A stretch of DNA of 36,186 bases from Lachnospiraceae bacterium (GTDB taxonomy: Bacteria; Bacillota; Clostridia; Lachnospirales; Lachnospiraceae), in NCBI GenBank assembly GCA_022769005.1, contig JALEKK010000008.1, positions 1 through 36,186 on the forward strand. Direction: 5' to 3'. A model generated the notes under the pieces. The model did no database searches. It had not been told where the DNA came from and saw only the letters and a program-made list of their open reading frames with translations. Shown one piece after another: positions 1 to 8,174 of the stretch; the stretch's first letter is position 1, and each line of letters begins with the position of its first letter. The position numbers and the translations under genes are program-made.

Positions 1-104
1 CGGTTGAAGAATATATAGATTACTACAATAACAAAAGAATTCAGGCAAAAACAAAATGGATGCCACCTGTACAATACAGGATAGCATCCATGTGTTCCGC
101 CTAA
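1..104 (+). CDS. IS3-family transposase orfB, C-terminal fragment (window edge)
   Basis: An open frame enters from the left edge and stops at TAA 102-104. It ends in the signature C-terminus of IS150-type DDE transposases, with YNNKRIQAKTKW followed by PPVQYR. In this family the segment follows the catalytic glutamate and closes the rve integrase domain. The catalytic DDE residues are outside the window, so activity cannot be judged. Confidence 0.85.
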   Translation, partial: VEEYIDYYNNKRIQAKTKWMPPVQYRIASMCSA

Positions 105-141
105 TTCATAAATATGTGTCCAGGATTCTGGGTACATATCA
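1..141 (+). mobile_element. Right end of an IS3-family (IS150-like) insertion sequence
   Basis: The first 104 bases encode the C-terminus of an IS3 orfB transposase. A probable terminal inverted repeat follows at 117-141, reading tgtccaggattctgggtac and ending atatca, so the outer end of the element has the usual TG...CA form. The left end lies outside the window, so element length and target duplication cannot be read. The element stops 20 bases from the stop codon of the DUF885 gene on the opposite strand. Confidence 0.85.
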
Positions 142-161
142 CGTCAGTGCCGGTTTTTTTA

Positions 162-1643
162 TTAAAAATTATTTATCATATATAATCTTTTCTCAATATC
201 TTTAAATCCCATAGGACCGAGTTCGGTTATTAATCTGTTGAATTTATCGTCGGAATAATTATCGCCGGCAATATCTTTTGCTTTTCTTTGCATTTCAAAA
301 ACTTCTTCAAGTCCGACCGCGTATATTACACGGGAACCGGGGTTAGTTGTTACATCATTATACAAATCATCTTGAACTTTGCTGTCTCTTATTCCGTAAC
401 CGGAAAGAAAGCTTCTGAGTTCATCAATAGATTTACCGTAATAATTTGCTTCTATATCAATTTTTGCATAAATCGCGTTATAACCGAAGTTATAATACTT
501 GGCAACATCGCTTACTCCGGACTCAACAGAGTCGTTGTATGAATATGAAAGATATTCGGCATATGAAGCAAATCCCTCTGTATAACCGTTATTCATTGTG
601 AAATATCGTACCGGATCTTCTTCACCTTTATTTATTTTGTCCGATAAATAAGAAACCTGATACATATGTCCCGGATATCCCTCATGCGCAAGTATAGTAA
701 ATAAATCTCTGGAATAATTGACTGCATTTTTATTCAATATAATCTTACTTTTGTTAATGTCATCAAGAGGAGGGATTATATATCTCGCTGCATCAACAAA
801 GTATTTTCCTTCGTCTTCCGAATATTCAATAGTATATTGCGCATCTTGTACTGCAGGGAAATGTTCTTTGGACATCTCTTTCAGCTTATTTAATATTTCA
901 TTTGGATCACCGTCCGTGGAATATGATTTATACTTTTTTTGATCTCCGCTGCTTGTGGAATCCAGGCCTTTAAAAAACTGTTCCAGATATGCGTTATTCA
1001 TCTTGTAATACTCATCAACAGTCTTTCCGGCACCGATGGAGTTCTCTAAAAGCTGCTCATAATATTCCTTACCGTTCGGTTGTGATGACAATGATCCTGA
1101 ATATTTATGTTCCGATAAATCGGGATAAGTAAACTTTGTTATATAACTGTCCAGACAAAGACGAATTTCGTCATATGCTTTTTGTTGTTTAAAACTAAGT
1201 GATGAATAATCAAATGTCGCAAGTCGTTTTTTCAAATCCGTAAATGATGTAAGATAAGCCGCATTTGTATCAGCCTGATTATTCGGATTAAGGCTGTATT
1301 TACCCTGTTCGACGCCGTAACGCTCCGGATGTTCCATACTTGAGTTATAAGTATTCGTGTCGGAAGTTACCAGCAGATTTAATAATTTGTTTGTATAATC
1401 ATTAAAATCAGAATTATCGGTATCCGAATATGATACGGGCGTTGTGTCTGCCTTGTCGGGATCCAAAGATTCGGGAGTATCTTTGGATGAAGCAAGAAAC
1501 AGACTTCTGTAAATACTTGGATTAAATCGTATTATCGCCCATGCAATCAAAATAGATACACCGGCTAAGAATACGATAAGAATCACAATTCTTTTCGGTG
1601 TGAAAATTTTCTTTTTGGAAGTATCTTTGTAAGATGTACTCAT
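162..1643 (-). CDS. Membrane-anchored DUF885 family protein (putative zinc metallopeptidase-like)
   Basis: The 493-residue protein has a basic N-terminus and one hydrophobic segment at about residues 18-38, followed by a Ser/Asp-rich linker, so it is probably anchored with its bulk outside the cell. The DUF885 signature is present: HEGYPGHMYQ (H320, E321, H326) and TEGFASYAEY (E356), which together look like a gluzincin metal site. The family's substrate is not established. Clostridial DUF885 proteins that I recall are near 600 residues. Here the usual segment between the first helical part and the PNGKEYYEQLL block (about 188-199) seems to be missing. Start chosen at the ATG preceded by AAAGGA. 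The gene runs toward the IS end and stops 20 bases from it, but its C-terminus looks natural rather than cut. Confidence 0.8.
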   Translation of the reverse strand: MSTSYKDTSKKKIFTPKRIVILIVFLAGVSILIAWAIIRFNPSIYRSLFLASSKDTPESLDPDKADTTPVSYSDTDNSDFNDYTNKLLNLLVTSDTNTYNSSMEHPERYGVEQGKYSLNPNNQADTNAAYLTSFTDLKKRLATFDYSSLSFKQQKAYDEIRLCLDSYITKFTYPDLSEHKYSGSLSSQPNGKEYYEQLLENSIGAGKTVDEYYKMNNAYLEQFFKGLDSTSSGDQKKYKSYSTDGDPNEILNKLKEMSKEHFPAVQDAQYTIEYSEDEGKYFVDAARYIIPPLDDINKSKIILNKNAVNYSRDLFTILAHEGYPGHMYQVSYLSDKINKGEEDPVRYFTMNNGYTEGFASYAEYLSYSYNDSVESGVSDVAKYYNFGYNAIYAKIDIEANYYGKSIDELRSFLSGYGIRDSKVQDDLYNDVTTNPGSRVIYAVGLEEVFEMQRKAKDIAGDNYSDDKFNRLITELGPMGFKDIEKRLYMINNF

Positions 1644-1886
1644 AATATTCCTTTCTTTTTATATGATATTAATGAATATTATATACAATTTTCATTTAAT
1701 TGTCTTATGTTAATTAATGTAAATCAGCTTGTAAGGCGATTGAAATATAAGAAAAAAGACAATAGAGAATATAATGAATAATCAGATTTTTATGACCGGG
1801 AAACGTGGATTTATATAAATTTTACACTTGTTTTATATTAACTTATCAAATATAGTTAATGGTAATAAAAGTCGGAGGAATAATGA

Positions 1887-3509
1887 ATGGTTTTTTATCT
1901 TATCGGTATTGCGCTGATACTTCTCGTAAGTATTTCCATGAATAAAATAAGTACTAAGATAGGAATACCGGCTGTACTGGCATTCATATTATTTGGAATG
2001 TTTCTGGGAATGAGCGGACTGATAAAAGATTTTGATTTTGCGTTTGACAGCGCTGAAACGGTATGTTCTTTGGCATTGATCTTTATCATGTTTTTCGGCG
2101 GTTTCGGAACAAACTGGAAAGAAGCCAGAAAAACCGCGGTTCCGTCTGTTTTATTATCCACATTGGGAGTAGTTTCAACAGGTGTAATTACCGGATTATT
2201 CTGCTTTTTGGCACTGCATATGCCGATAGCTGAAAGTATGCTTATCGGAGCGGTGCTTTCTTCAACGGATGCTGCCACCGTGTTTTCGATTTTAAGGTCA
2301 AGAAGTCTGAGTTTAAAGTATAATACGGCTTCCATATTGGAACTTGAAAGCGGTAGTAACGACCCTATCGCATATACAATGACCGCAATATTCATATCGG
2401 TTCTTCAAGGTTCGGCAAGTGCCGGATCCATATCGTATATGATATTTGCCCAGATTGTATACGGATTGGGTATAGGCGTCGGAATTGCGGTTGTAGGGGT
2501 ATTTATAGCCAAAAGAATGAATCCGAATACCGGTGCGGGATTCAGAATGATGTTTTTCCTGGCGTTTGCAATGCTTGCGTACGGAGTGCCTGTTGCGGTA
2601 GGAGGAAACGGTTATCTGAGTGTATATATAGTCGGTATAATTATGGGTAATGCAAAACTCAAGGGAACGGCGGATGTTATGAATTTCTTTGACGGCGTTA
2701 CCGCATTTATGCAAATTCTTATATTCTTCCTGCTGGGAATGCTTTCAAATCCTTCTTCGTTTGTAAATGTATGGATTCCGGCAATATTAATCGCTGTTTT
2801 TTTAACATTTATATCAAGACCGGTGAGTGTATTTGCCATAATGTCGCCTTTTAAAGCGAAATTTAACCAAATGATACTTGTATCTTGGTCGGGGCTTCGA
2901 GGAGCGTCATCCATAGTTTTTGCAATATCGGCAACACTTATGGTTACATTACAAAACGATGTGTTCCATATTGCTTTTTTGGTCGTATTATTTTCCATGT
3001 TGTTACAGGGAACATTGTTGCCGTTTGTATCTAAAAAATTAAATATGCTTGATGATGAAAACAGTATTGCAAGAACCTTTACCGATTATATGGAAGAGTC
3101 GCCGGTTCAATTTATTCAATTTTCCGTACCTGAGGGACATGAGTGGATCGGTCATACACTTAAAGACATTACGCTTCCTCCGGAAACGGTGGTGGTGCTG
3201 ATTAAGCGTGACGGTGAAAATATTATTCCGAGGGGAGATACAACATTTGAATGTAATGATAAAGTAATTCTGAGTGCAAAAACATTTGAAAAGGTGAAAG
3301 GTATAGAATTATCTGAGATAGAGATACATAAAAATGACGATTATTCCGGTCGTACGATAGCAGATATAGGCAGACATCTTGAAAGTGAAAAAAGAATTGT
3401 TATCATCAAGAGAAACAGCGATGTAATAATCCCTAACGGAGATGTTATACTTCAAGACGGGGATGTGGTTGTATTAAGTGAAATTGAAAATATTGAACAA
3501 AATAAATGA
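1887..3509 (+). CDS. Potassium/sodium:proton antiporter (CPA1, NhaP2/CvrA type) with two RCK_C domains
   Basis: The protein has 540 residues. Residues 1-385 are about 12 hydrophobic segments, including the CPA1 ion-site helix LESGSNDPIAY and the earlier SSTDAATVFSIL. Residues about 405-535 hold two copies of a small beta-rich TrkA_C/RCK_C-type fold, each with a V..IKR.......P.GD....DGD/NDKV pattern. This matches NhaP2-type K+/H+ antiporters of the cytoplasmic membrane, where RCK_C domains bind a regulatory ligand (known for RCK_C: c-di-AMP or nucleotides; not shown here). The ATG at 1887 sits 7 bases after GGAGGA; an out-of-frame ATG lies at 1883. The gene is alone in its orientation between two minus-strand genes. 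Confidence 0.88.
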   Translation: MVFYLIGIALILLVSISMNKISTKIGIPAVLAFILFGMFLGMSGLIKDFDFAFDSAETVCSLALIFIMFFGGFGTNWKEARKTAVPSVLLSTLGVVSTGVITGLFCFLALHMPIAESMLIGAVLSSTDAATVFSILRSRSLSLKYNTASILELESGSNDPIAYTMTAIFISVLQGSASAGSISYMIFAQIVYGLGIGVGIAVVGVFIAKRMNPNTGAGFRMMFFLAFAMLAYGVPVAVGGNGYLSVYIVGIIMGNAKLKGTADVMNFFDGVTAFMQILIFFLLGMLSNPSSFVNVWIPAILIAVFLTFISRPVSVFAIMSPFKAKFNQMILVSWSGLRGASSIVFAISATLMVTLQNDVFHIAFLVVLFSMLLQGTLLPFVSKKLNMLDDENSIARTFTDYMEESPVQFIQFSVPEGHEWIGHTLKDITLPPETVVVLIKRDGENIIPRGDTTFECNDKVILSAKTFEKVKGIELSEIEIHKNDDYSGRTIADIGRHLESEKRIVIIKRNSDVIIPNGDVILQDGDVVVLSEIENIEQNK

Positions 3510-3585
3510 GCGGTTATACCGTAATTAATAATTTTCTGATTTTCTGACTAAAACACTGAAAATTTCAAAGTTAATATTTAACATA

Positions 3586-3645
3586 AAAACCTTCCGTAAC
3601 GGTGTGTAATCAACTTTACGCACTGCTGCAGAAGGTTTTATTTTA
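3586..3645. terminator. Bidirectional terminator between the antiporter and mnmA
   Basis: AAAACCTTC at 3586-3594 pairs with GAAGGTTTT at 3631-3639. An inner CGTAA/TTACG stem lies at 3595-3599/3615-3619. A T-rich stretch follows on the plus strand. It lies between two converging genes, and the T-rich tail overlaps the mnmA stop codon. Confidence 0.75.
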
Positions 3646-4716
3646 TATTATGGTTCCGCCTCCGACAACATAATCGCCGTCGTATAGTACGACTGCCTGT
3701 CCCTTTGCAAATGCTCTTTGAGGTTCATCAAACGTGACTTTGATAAGATCGTCTTCAAGCTGTTCAACCACGGCAGGCTGCTCTTTCATGTTATATCTGG
3801 CACGGGCTTTTACCTTCATCGGTTTATCCAATCTTTCAAAAGGAATCAGATTAATATTGTCCGCAAACAGTTCTCTCGACATAAGTTCATCATCCGATGC
3901 AAGAGTAACGGTATTATCCTTTGCGTTTTTGGAATATACAAACATAGGCTTGCCGAAGGATACACCGAGACCTTTTCTCTGACCTATTGTATATCGAATA
4001 ATACCCTTGTGTTTACCTATTACATTGCCCTGCATGTCAATAAAATCACCTTCCGGGTAATGTTTATCGGTATAATTTTCAATAAACGAAGCATAATCCG
4101 TTCCCTTTACAAAACAGATGTCCATACTCTCGGCTTTTTTCGCATTTATAAATCCGTTTTCTTCCGCGATGGCACGAACCTCTTCTTTTGTAAGAGATCC
4201 AAGCGGAAAAAGAGCATGTGCAAGCATGTCCTGAGTTAAATTATATAAAACATATGTCTGATCTTTCTTAAGATCTTTTGATTTTCTCAGACTATATCTG
4301 CCTGTTTCTTCATTATATTCTATTACGGCATAATGTCCGGTAGCCACATAATCATAATTCATGTCTTCGGCTCTTTCCAAAAGTCTGCCGAATTTAAGAT
4401 ATCTGTTGCAATCGATACAGGGGTTAGGAGTTGCACCGTCTTCGTAAGATTTAATGAAAGGCTCAATTACTTTTTCTTTAAATTTTTCCTGCAAATTAAA
4501 AACGCGATAGTCTATACCTATTCTGTTTGCAACGCTTCTTGCGTCATTAATGTCCTCAATGGAACAACATGTTTTATTCATCGGTATTCCGATATCTTCG
4601 TTTTGAAACAGATTCATGGTTGCTCCCATGCAGTCGTATCCCTTATTTTTAATAAGCAGTGCGGTAACGCTTGAGTCAACACCTCCGCTCATTGCGATTA
4701 AAACTTTCTTGTTCAT
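3643..4716 (-). CDS. mnmA: tRNA-specific 2-thiouridylase MnmA
   Basis: The 357-residue length is typical. The PP-loop ATP-binding motif is SGGVDSSV (residues 10-17). The catalytic cysteine pair is C100 in ATPNPCIDCNRYLKFG and C201 in MDICFVKG, matching the E. coli pair near 102 and 199. The enzyme makes the 2-thio group of s2U34 in Lys/Glu/Gln tRNAs, with sulfur delivered from a cysteine desulfurase. It is the second gene of a two-gene operon with the upstream ABM protein (13-base gap) and has an AAGAAGG ribosome binding site. A cysteine desulfurase is encoded 20 kb away beside thiI. Whether it also serves MnmA cannot be told. Confidence 0.96.
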   Translation of the reverse strand: MNKKVLIAMSGGVDSSVTALLIKNKGYDCMGATMNLFQNEDIGIPMNKTCCSIEDINDARSVANRIGIDYRVFNLQEKFKEKVIEPFIKSYEDGATPNPCIDCNRYLKFGRLLERAEDMNYDYVATGHYAVIEYNEETGRYSLRKSKDLKKDQTYVLYNLTQDMLAHALFPLGSLTKEEVRAIAEENGFINAKKAESMDICFVKGTDYASFIENYTDKHYPEGDFIDMQGNVIGKHKGIIRYTIGQRKGLGVSFGKPMFVYSKNAKDNTVTLASDDELMSRELFADNINLIPFERLDKPMKVKARARYNMKEQPAVVEQLEDDLIKVTFDEPQRAFAKGQAVVLYDGDYVVGGGTII

Positions 4717-4729
4717 GTTTTTGCCTTCT

Positions 4730-5023
4730 TTACATATTTACGGTATAAAGAATGATTCTCGGCTCATCGGAACACAAATCCTTTAATTGCGGAACAATTT
4801 TTACAAAATGTTCTGAATTATTGTGAAAATCAATTGCGTCCTGATCCTTCCATTCTTCAATAAATGTTAAATGGTTACGGTCTGAAATATTTTCATGGAG
4901 TGCATAGCTGATATTGCCGGCCTCAGCGCGAGTGCCTTCTATAATCTCCTCACACAGTTCAAGAAACTTGTCTCTTGATTCAGGTTTTACGAACCATTCG
5001 GCTACTATCTTAATCATAAGCAT
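4730..5023 (-). CDS. Antibiotic biosynthesis monooxygenase (ABM) domain protein, YgiN-like
   Basis: The 97-residue protein is a single ABM ferredoxin-like fold. It begins IKIVAEWFVKPESRDKF, has the TRAEAGNISYALHEN strand with its conserved glycine, then the FIEEWKDQDAIDFHNNS segment with the EEW and H typical of the family. Members act as cofactor-free oxygenases on quinols or other small electron-rich molecules, but many have no known substrate. The first ATG follows AAGGAG by five bases; a second Met is at residue 3. It is the first gene of the mnmA operon, and no functional link to tRNA thiolation is known to me. Confidence 0.82.
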   Translation of the reverse strand: MLMIKIVAEWFVKPESRDKFLELCEEIIEGTRAEAGNISYALHENISDRNHLTFIEEWKDQDAIDFHNNSEHFVKIVPQLKDLCSDEPRIILYTVNM

Positions 5024-5127
5024 TTATCTCCTTTTATAATACAAACAATAATATACACTCGTACAATGATAATATAAGCAAAATATAAGTACAATAATTT
5101 TATAATCAAAATACCGTATAATTTTAA

Positions 5128-5155
5128 TTGACAAATATTAAATTATCAATATAAT
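5128..5155 (+). promoter_or_regulatory. Consensus sigma-A promoter of the SRP RNA
   Basis: TTGACA at 5128-5133 and TATAAT at 5150-5155 are separated by 16 bases. Both hexamers match the consensus perfectly. The predicted start about seven bases on coincides with the 5' end deduced for the RNA from its end pairing. Confidence 0.88.
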
Positions 5156-5160
5156 TGAAA

Positions 5161-5427
5161 GAAGTGCAGCCGGGGCAGTAGCGGCGCCCTGTACCTGTGG
5201 AATCCGCTATAGCAGGGGTGATGTCAATCTGAGGGATAAGTTTTTTTGAAGGCACGAAAGTGATTGCGTTGAGGCTTTGGTCTTCCGCAACGGAAATCCG
5301 TGAATCATGTCAGGTCAGGAATGAAGCAGCATTAAGCGGAATCTTTCGTGTGCCGGAAGGGTGCCTGAGCTGAGTTAATTGCTTTTGAACGCGTCAAGGG
5401 AGCTTATTTCGAGGTGCGACGCACTTT
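5161..5427 (+). ncRNA. ffs: Signal recognition particle RNA, large Gram-positive (scRNA) type
   Basis: The Ffh-binding domain is seen at about 5300-5345, with GTCAGGTCAGGAATGAAGCA followed by GCATTAAGCGGAATC. This is the SRP helix 8 symmetric/asymmetric loop signature. The 5' domain begins GGGGCAGTAGCGGCGCCCTG and the AATCCGCTATAGCAGGGG block, as in clostridial scRNAs with an Alu domain. The ends pair (AAGTGC 5162-5167 with GCACTT 5421-5426), giving about 267 nt. The usual C-G pair closing the GGAA tetraloop is A-U here, a compensatory change. The RNA joins Ffh for co-translational membrane targeting. Ends are accurate to a few bases. Confidence 0.93.
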
Positions 5428-5459
5428 TTATTTTACATATTAATTTAGTAAATATATTA

Positions 5460-5493
5460 AAAACTCACGACATGTCGTGAGTTTTATTTTTTA
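5460..5493 (+). terminator. Intrinsic terminator downstream of the SRP RNA
   Basis: A perfect palindrome, AAAACTCACGACA with TGTCGTGAGTTTT (5460-5485), is followed by TATTTTTTATT. It lies about 33 bases after the mature RNA end, leaving a short 3' trailer for processing. Confidence 0.85.
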
Positions 5494-5535
5494 TTAAATA
5501 TAAAACAAAACTTAATAAAGGGATATACGCAAGAT

Positions 5536-5565
5536 TTGACTGACAAACGCCCATTATGTTATCAT
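5536..5565 (+). promoter_or_regulatory. Probable promoter of the queuosine operon
   Basis: TTGACT at 5536-5541 and TATCAT at 5560-5565 have an 18-base spacer. The predicted start near 5572 lies just before the riboswitch aptamer at 5576, as expected for a leader that begins with its sensor. Confidence 0.6.
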
Positions 5566-5575
5566 TTGAAAAAAT

Positions 5576-5619
5576 AGGACAGTTCGTTTGCACCATCCTG
5601 TCTGAAAACAAAACCAGGG
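5576..5619 (+). promoter_or_regulatory. PreQ1-I riboswitch aptamer
   Basis: P1 is GGACAG (5577-5582) with CUGUCU (5598-5603). The loop begins UUC and contains GCACC, as in class I preQ1 aptamers (compare the UUC...ACACC loop in B. subtilis). The A-rich tail GAAAACAAAACCAGGG at 5604-5619 matches the type 2 form AACAAAACAAGG, and its GG can form the P2 pseudoknot with CC at 5593-5594. It stands at the head of genes that make preQ1, where this sensor would switch expression off when preQ1 is plentiful. Class by recognition, not by a covariance search. Confidence 0.8.
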
Positions 5620-5700
5620 CTACACTTCATCTTATTACATAAGATGAAGTTCTGTTTTGTTACAAAAGGATGTCTGTAAAGACATCCTTTTTGTTTTGTA
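5594..5700 (+). promoter_or_regulatory. PreQ1 riboswitch expression platform: antiterminator and terminator
   Basis: The terminator is AAAAGGATGTC (5664-5674) with GACATCCTTTT (5681-5691), then TGTTTTG. A competing fold uses CATCCT (5594-5599, aptamer loop and P1) with AGGATG (5667-5672), and AACAAAACCAG (5607-5617) with CTGTTTTGTT (5652-5661, one bulged C). It encloses a perfect 11-bp hairpin at 5624-5650. The second fold destroys both aptamer P1 and the terminator arm. Ligand binding should therefore favour termination. This is inferred by hand folding. Confidence 0.65.
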
Positions 5701-5739
5701 ATACATTTAACAGGTTTAACACATTTTAGGAGTTTACAT

Positions 5740-6144
5740 ATGTATATCGTTAAAACGGAAGCCGCCTTTGATTCGGCGCATTTTCTTTCAAGGTACAACG
5801 GCAAGTGCAAAAATATTCACGGACACAGATGGAGAGTTGTAATTGAAATCGCAGGAGATAGTCTTGATGACGGAATGGTAGTGGATTTTACCGACATAAA
5901 GGCTGCTCTCAAAGCCTTAGCCGACAATCTTGACCATTCTCTTGTTATAGAAAAAGACACTCTTAAGCCGCAAACATTTGAATGCTTATCAGATGAGGGG
6001 TTCAGAATTATCACAATAGATTTCAGACCTACGGCAGAGAATTTTGCAAAGTATTTTTATGATGAAATAAAAAGTAAGGGATATAACATACGGGCTGCCG
6101 AAGTGTATGAAACGCCTAATAACTGTGCAAGATATGAGGCGTAA
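5740..6144 (+). CDS. queD: 6-carboxy-5,6,7,8-tetrahydropterin synthase QueD
   Basis: The 134-residue protein belongs to the PTPS/QueD fold. The zinc ligands are visible as H14 in FDSAHFLS and H27/H29 in CKNIHGHRW; C23 is the catalytic cysteine position. Other family marks are VDFTDIK, LDHSLV, PTAENFAKYFYDEI and the C-terminal EVYETPNNCARYE with the substrate-binding glutamate. It converts 7,8-dihydroneopterin triphosphate to 6-carboxytetrahydropterin, the second step to preQ0. The start ATG follows TTAGGAG. First gene of the que operon behind the riboswitch; queE begins one base after its stop codon. Confidence 0.96.
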   Translation: MYIVKTEAAFDSAHFLSRYNGKCKNIHGHRWRVVIEIAGDSLDDGMVVDFTDIKAALKALADNLDHSLVIEKDTLKPQTFECLSDEGFRIITIDFRPTAENFAKYFYDEIKSKGYNIRAAEVYETPNNCARYEA

Positions 6145-6145
6145 C

Positions 6146-6817
6146 ATGGAAAGTATATATAAAGTAGTCGAAACATTTGTAAGTATTAACGGAGAGGGAG
6201 CAAAAAGCGGGGCGTTGGCATTATTTATCAGATTTCAGGGATGTAATCTGAATTGTAATTATTGCGACACCGAATGGGCCAATAAGGACGATGCTCCTTA
6301 TACTGAAATGACGGCTGACGAAATCATTGAGCGGGTAAAAATGAGTAATGTAAAAAATGTTACATTGACCGGAGGAGAACCGCTTATACAAAGAGATATA
6401 GACATACTTATTGACAGATTAACGGATGAGACGGATTGTCGTATAGAAATTGAGACTAACGGAACAAGGTCAATAAAAAAATGGGATGTTCGATCCGATA
6501 AATTATGCTTTACATTAGATTATAAGCTCCCGGGGAGCGGAGTTTCCTCAGATACGGATACTGATAATTATAATTATCTCTCAACGGGAGATACGGTGAA
6601 GTTTGTCTGTTCCGATGAGTCGGACCTGGATGCTGCAAGAAGTATTATTGACAAATATTCACTTGTCCGTAAGTGCAATGTATTTTTAAGTCCGGTGTTC
6701 GGACGGATTGAACCTGCATTTATGGTTGATTATATGGCGAAACATAAAATGAACGACGTAAGGCTGCAGTTACAGTTGCATAAGTTTATATGGGATCCGG
6801 AAGAAAGAGGTGTGTAA
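6146..6817 (+). CDS. queE: 7-carboxy-7-deazaguanine synthase QueE (radical SAM)
   Basis: The cluster motif CNLNCNYC gives C33, C37 and C40, the standard CX3CX2C of radical SAM enzymes. The GGEP motif appears as [10 protein letters not shown]. The N-terminus [18 protein letters not shown] is typical of QueE. It rearranges carboxytetrahydropterin to CDG. Start set at 6146, just after the queD stop, with GAGGCG as ribosome binding site inside the queD end; an upstream in-frame start at 6107 would overlap queD by 38 bases. The 223-residue length fits. Its stop overlaps the folE start by one base, so the two are translationally coupled. Confidence 0.95.
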   Translation: MESIYKVVETFVSINGEGAKSGALALFIRFQGCNLNCNYCDTEWANKDDAPYTEMTADEIIERVKMSNVKNVTLTGGEPLIQRDIDILIDRLTDETDCRIEIETNGTRSIKKWDVRSDKLCFTLDYKLPGSGVSSDTDTDNYNYLSTGDTVKFVCSDESDLDAARSIIDKYSLVRKCNVFLSPVFGRIEPAFMVDYMAKHKMNDVRLQLQLHKFIWDPEERGV

Positions 6818-7416
6818 TGACAGAAGGTAAAAGTAATAAAAAAATAGATACCGCCGCGATAGAAGAACACATCAAAGGAATTCTCATCGCTCTCGGGGAT
6901 GATCCCGAAAGAGAAGGGTTAAAGGATACTCCGTCAAGGGTTGCCAAAATGTATGAAGAAGTATTTGAAGGAATGCTCTATACAAATGAGGAAATTGCGG
7001 AAATGTTCGGAGTAACATTTGAAGAGAATTTAAACAGCGGTAAATCATCCGGAGATATGGTTGTTGTTCGCGATATTGAAGTATTTAGTTATTGTGAACA
7101 CCATTTGGCCCTTATGTACGATATGAAAATTACCGTTGCATATGTGCCGAACGGTAAGGTGATAGGTTTAAGTAAGATAGCGAGAATAGCGGAGATGGTT
7201 GCAAAAAGACTTCAGCTTCAGGAGCGTATCGGTACTGATATTGCCGATATTATGCAAATGGTGACGGATTCCGAAGATGTAGCCGTACTTATTGATGCAA
7301 AGCACAGTTGTATGACGGCCAGAGGTATAAAGAATACCGTCGCTTCAACATATACTACAACATTACGCGGCAGATTCGAGACTGATGCGGTTCTGTGGAT
7401 GAGATTGAAAGGATGA
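6817..7416 (+). CDS. folE: GTP cyclohydrolase I FolE
   Basis: A 199-residue protein of normal bacterial length. The zinc ligands are C93 and H96 in [12 protein letters not shown], and C165 in [26 protein letters not shown] and [13 protein letters not shown] are core motifs. It opens GTP to 7,8-dihydroneopterin triphosphate, the substrate of QueD. Its place inside the que operon means that the whole route from GTP to preQ1 is encoded together. Translation starts at the ATG in TAATGA, coupled to queE, with AGAGGTG upstream. It may also supply folate synthesis, which cannot be judged here. Confidence 0.96.
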   Translation: MTEGKSNKKIDTAAIEEHIKGILIALGDDPEREGLKDTPSRVAKMYEEVFEGMLYTNEEIAEMFGVTFEENLNSGKSSGDMVVVRDIEVFSYCEHHLALMYDMKITVAYVPNGKVIGLSKIARIAEMVAKRLQLQERIGTDIADIMQMVTDSEDVAVLIDAKHSCMTARGIKNTVASTYTTTLRGRFETDAVLWMRLKG

Positions 7417-7419
7417 AAA

Positions 7420-8112
7420 ATGTCGGAGAAAGTATTGGTTTTGGTAAGCGGAGGATTGGACAGCACAACCTGTCTTGCAAGAGAAGTTAAAAGAGTCGGA
7501 AACGAAAATGTTGTTGCGCTCTCCGTTTATTACGGACAAAAACATGATAAGGAAATCGCAAGTGCAAAGGCTGTAACGGACTACTATAATGTGGAATGGC
7601 TGCAGCTTGACCTGACTAAAATATTTCAATTCAGTGACAGCTCCCTGCTTTCCCATTCAGACCGGGAAATTCCAAAGGAATCTTACGGAGAACAGCTGGC
7701 TGAGACGGAAGGGGAACTTGTTTCAACATACGTGCCTTTCAGAAACGGATTATTTTTATCATCGGCCGCAAGCATAGCAATTTCCAAGGGATGCAGTCTT
7801 ATTTGCTACGGAGCGCACAGTGATGATGCGGCGGGAGCGGCATACCCGGATTGTTCAAAAGAGTTTAATGATGCAATAAATGCCGCAATATACATAGGAA
7901 GCGGTAAGGAATTAAGAGTTGAAGCGCCATTCGTAAATATGACAAAGGCGGATATCGTAAGAGAAGGTCTTGAGCTCGGCGTACCGTATGAACTTACATG
8001 GAGCTGTTATGAGGGGGGAGAAGTGCCTTGCGGCGAATGCGGAACCTGTATTGACAGAGCAAAGGCGTTTGAAGAAAACGGAGTAAAGGATCCGCTGTTA
8101 TCCTCAGACTGA
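7420..8112 (+). CDS. queC: 7-cyano-7-deazaguanine synthase QueC
   Basis: The 230-residue protein has the PP-loop LVSGGLDSTTCLA near its N-terminus. A C-terminal four-cysteine zinc site is present, C196 in WSCYEGG and then C204, C207 and C210 in VPCGECGTC. YVPFRNGLF is also characteristic. It uses ATP and ammonia to turn the carboxylate of CDG into the nitrile of preQ0. Start ATG follows AAAGGATG, three bases after the folE stop. Fourth gene of the operon. Confidence 0.96.
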   Translation: MSEKVLVLVSGGLDSTTCLAREVKRVGNENVVALSVYYGQKHDKEIASAKAVTDYYNVEWLQLDLTKIFQFSDSSLLSHSDREIPKESYGEQLAETEGELVSTYVPFRNGLFLSSAASIAISKGCSLICYGAHSDDAAGAAYPDCSKEFNDAINAAIYIGSGKELRVEAPFVNMTKADIVREGLELGVPYELTWSCYEGGEVPCGECGTCIDRAKAFEENGVKDPLLSSD

Positions 8113-8174
8113 TTTTTTATTACGGAAACACAACAATATAATTTTAAAATAATATTCAGGAAAGAGAGTTTATT

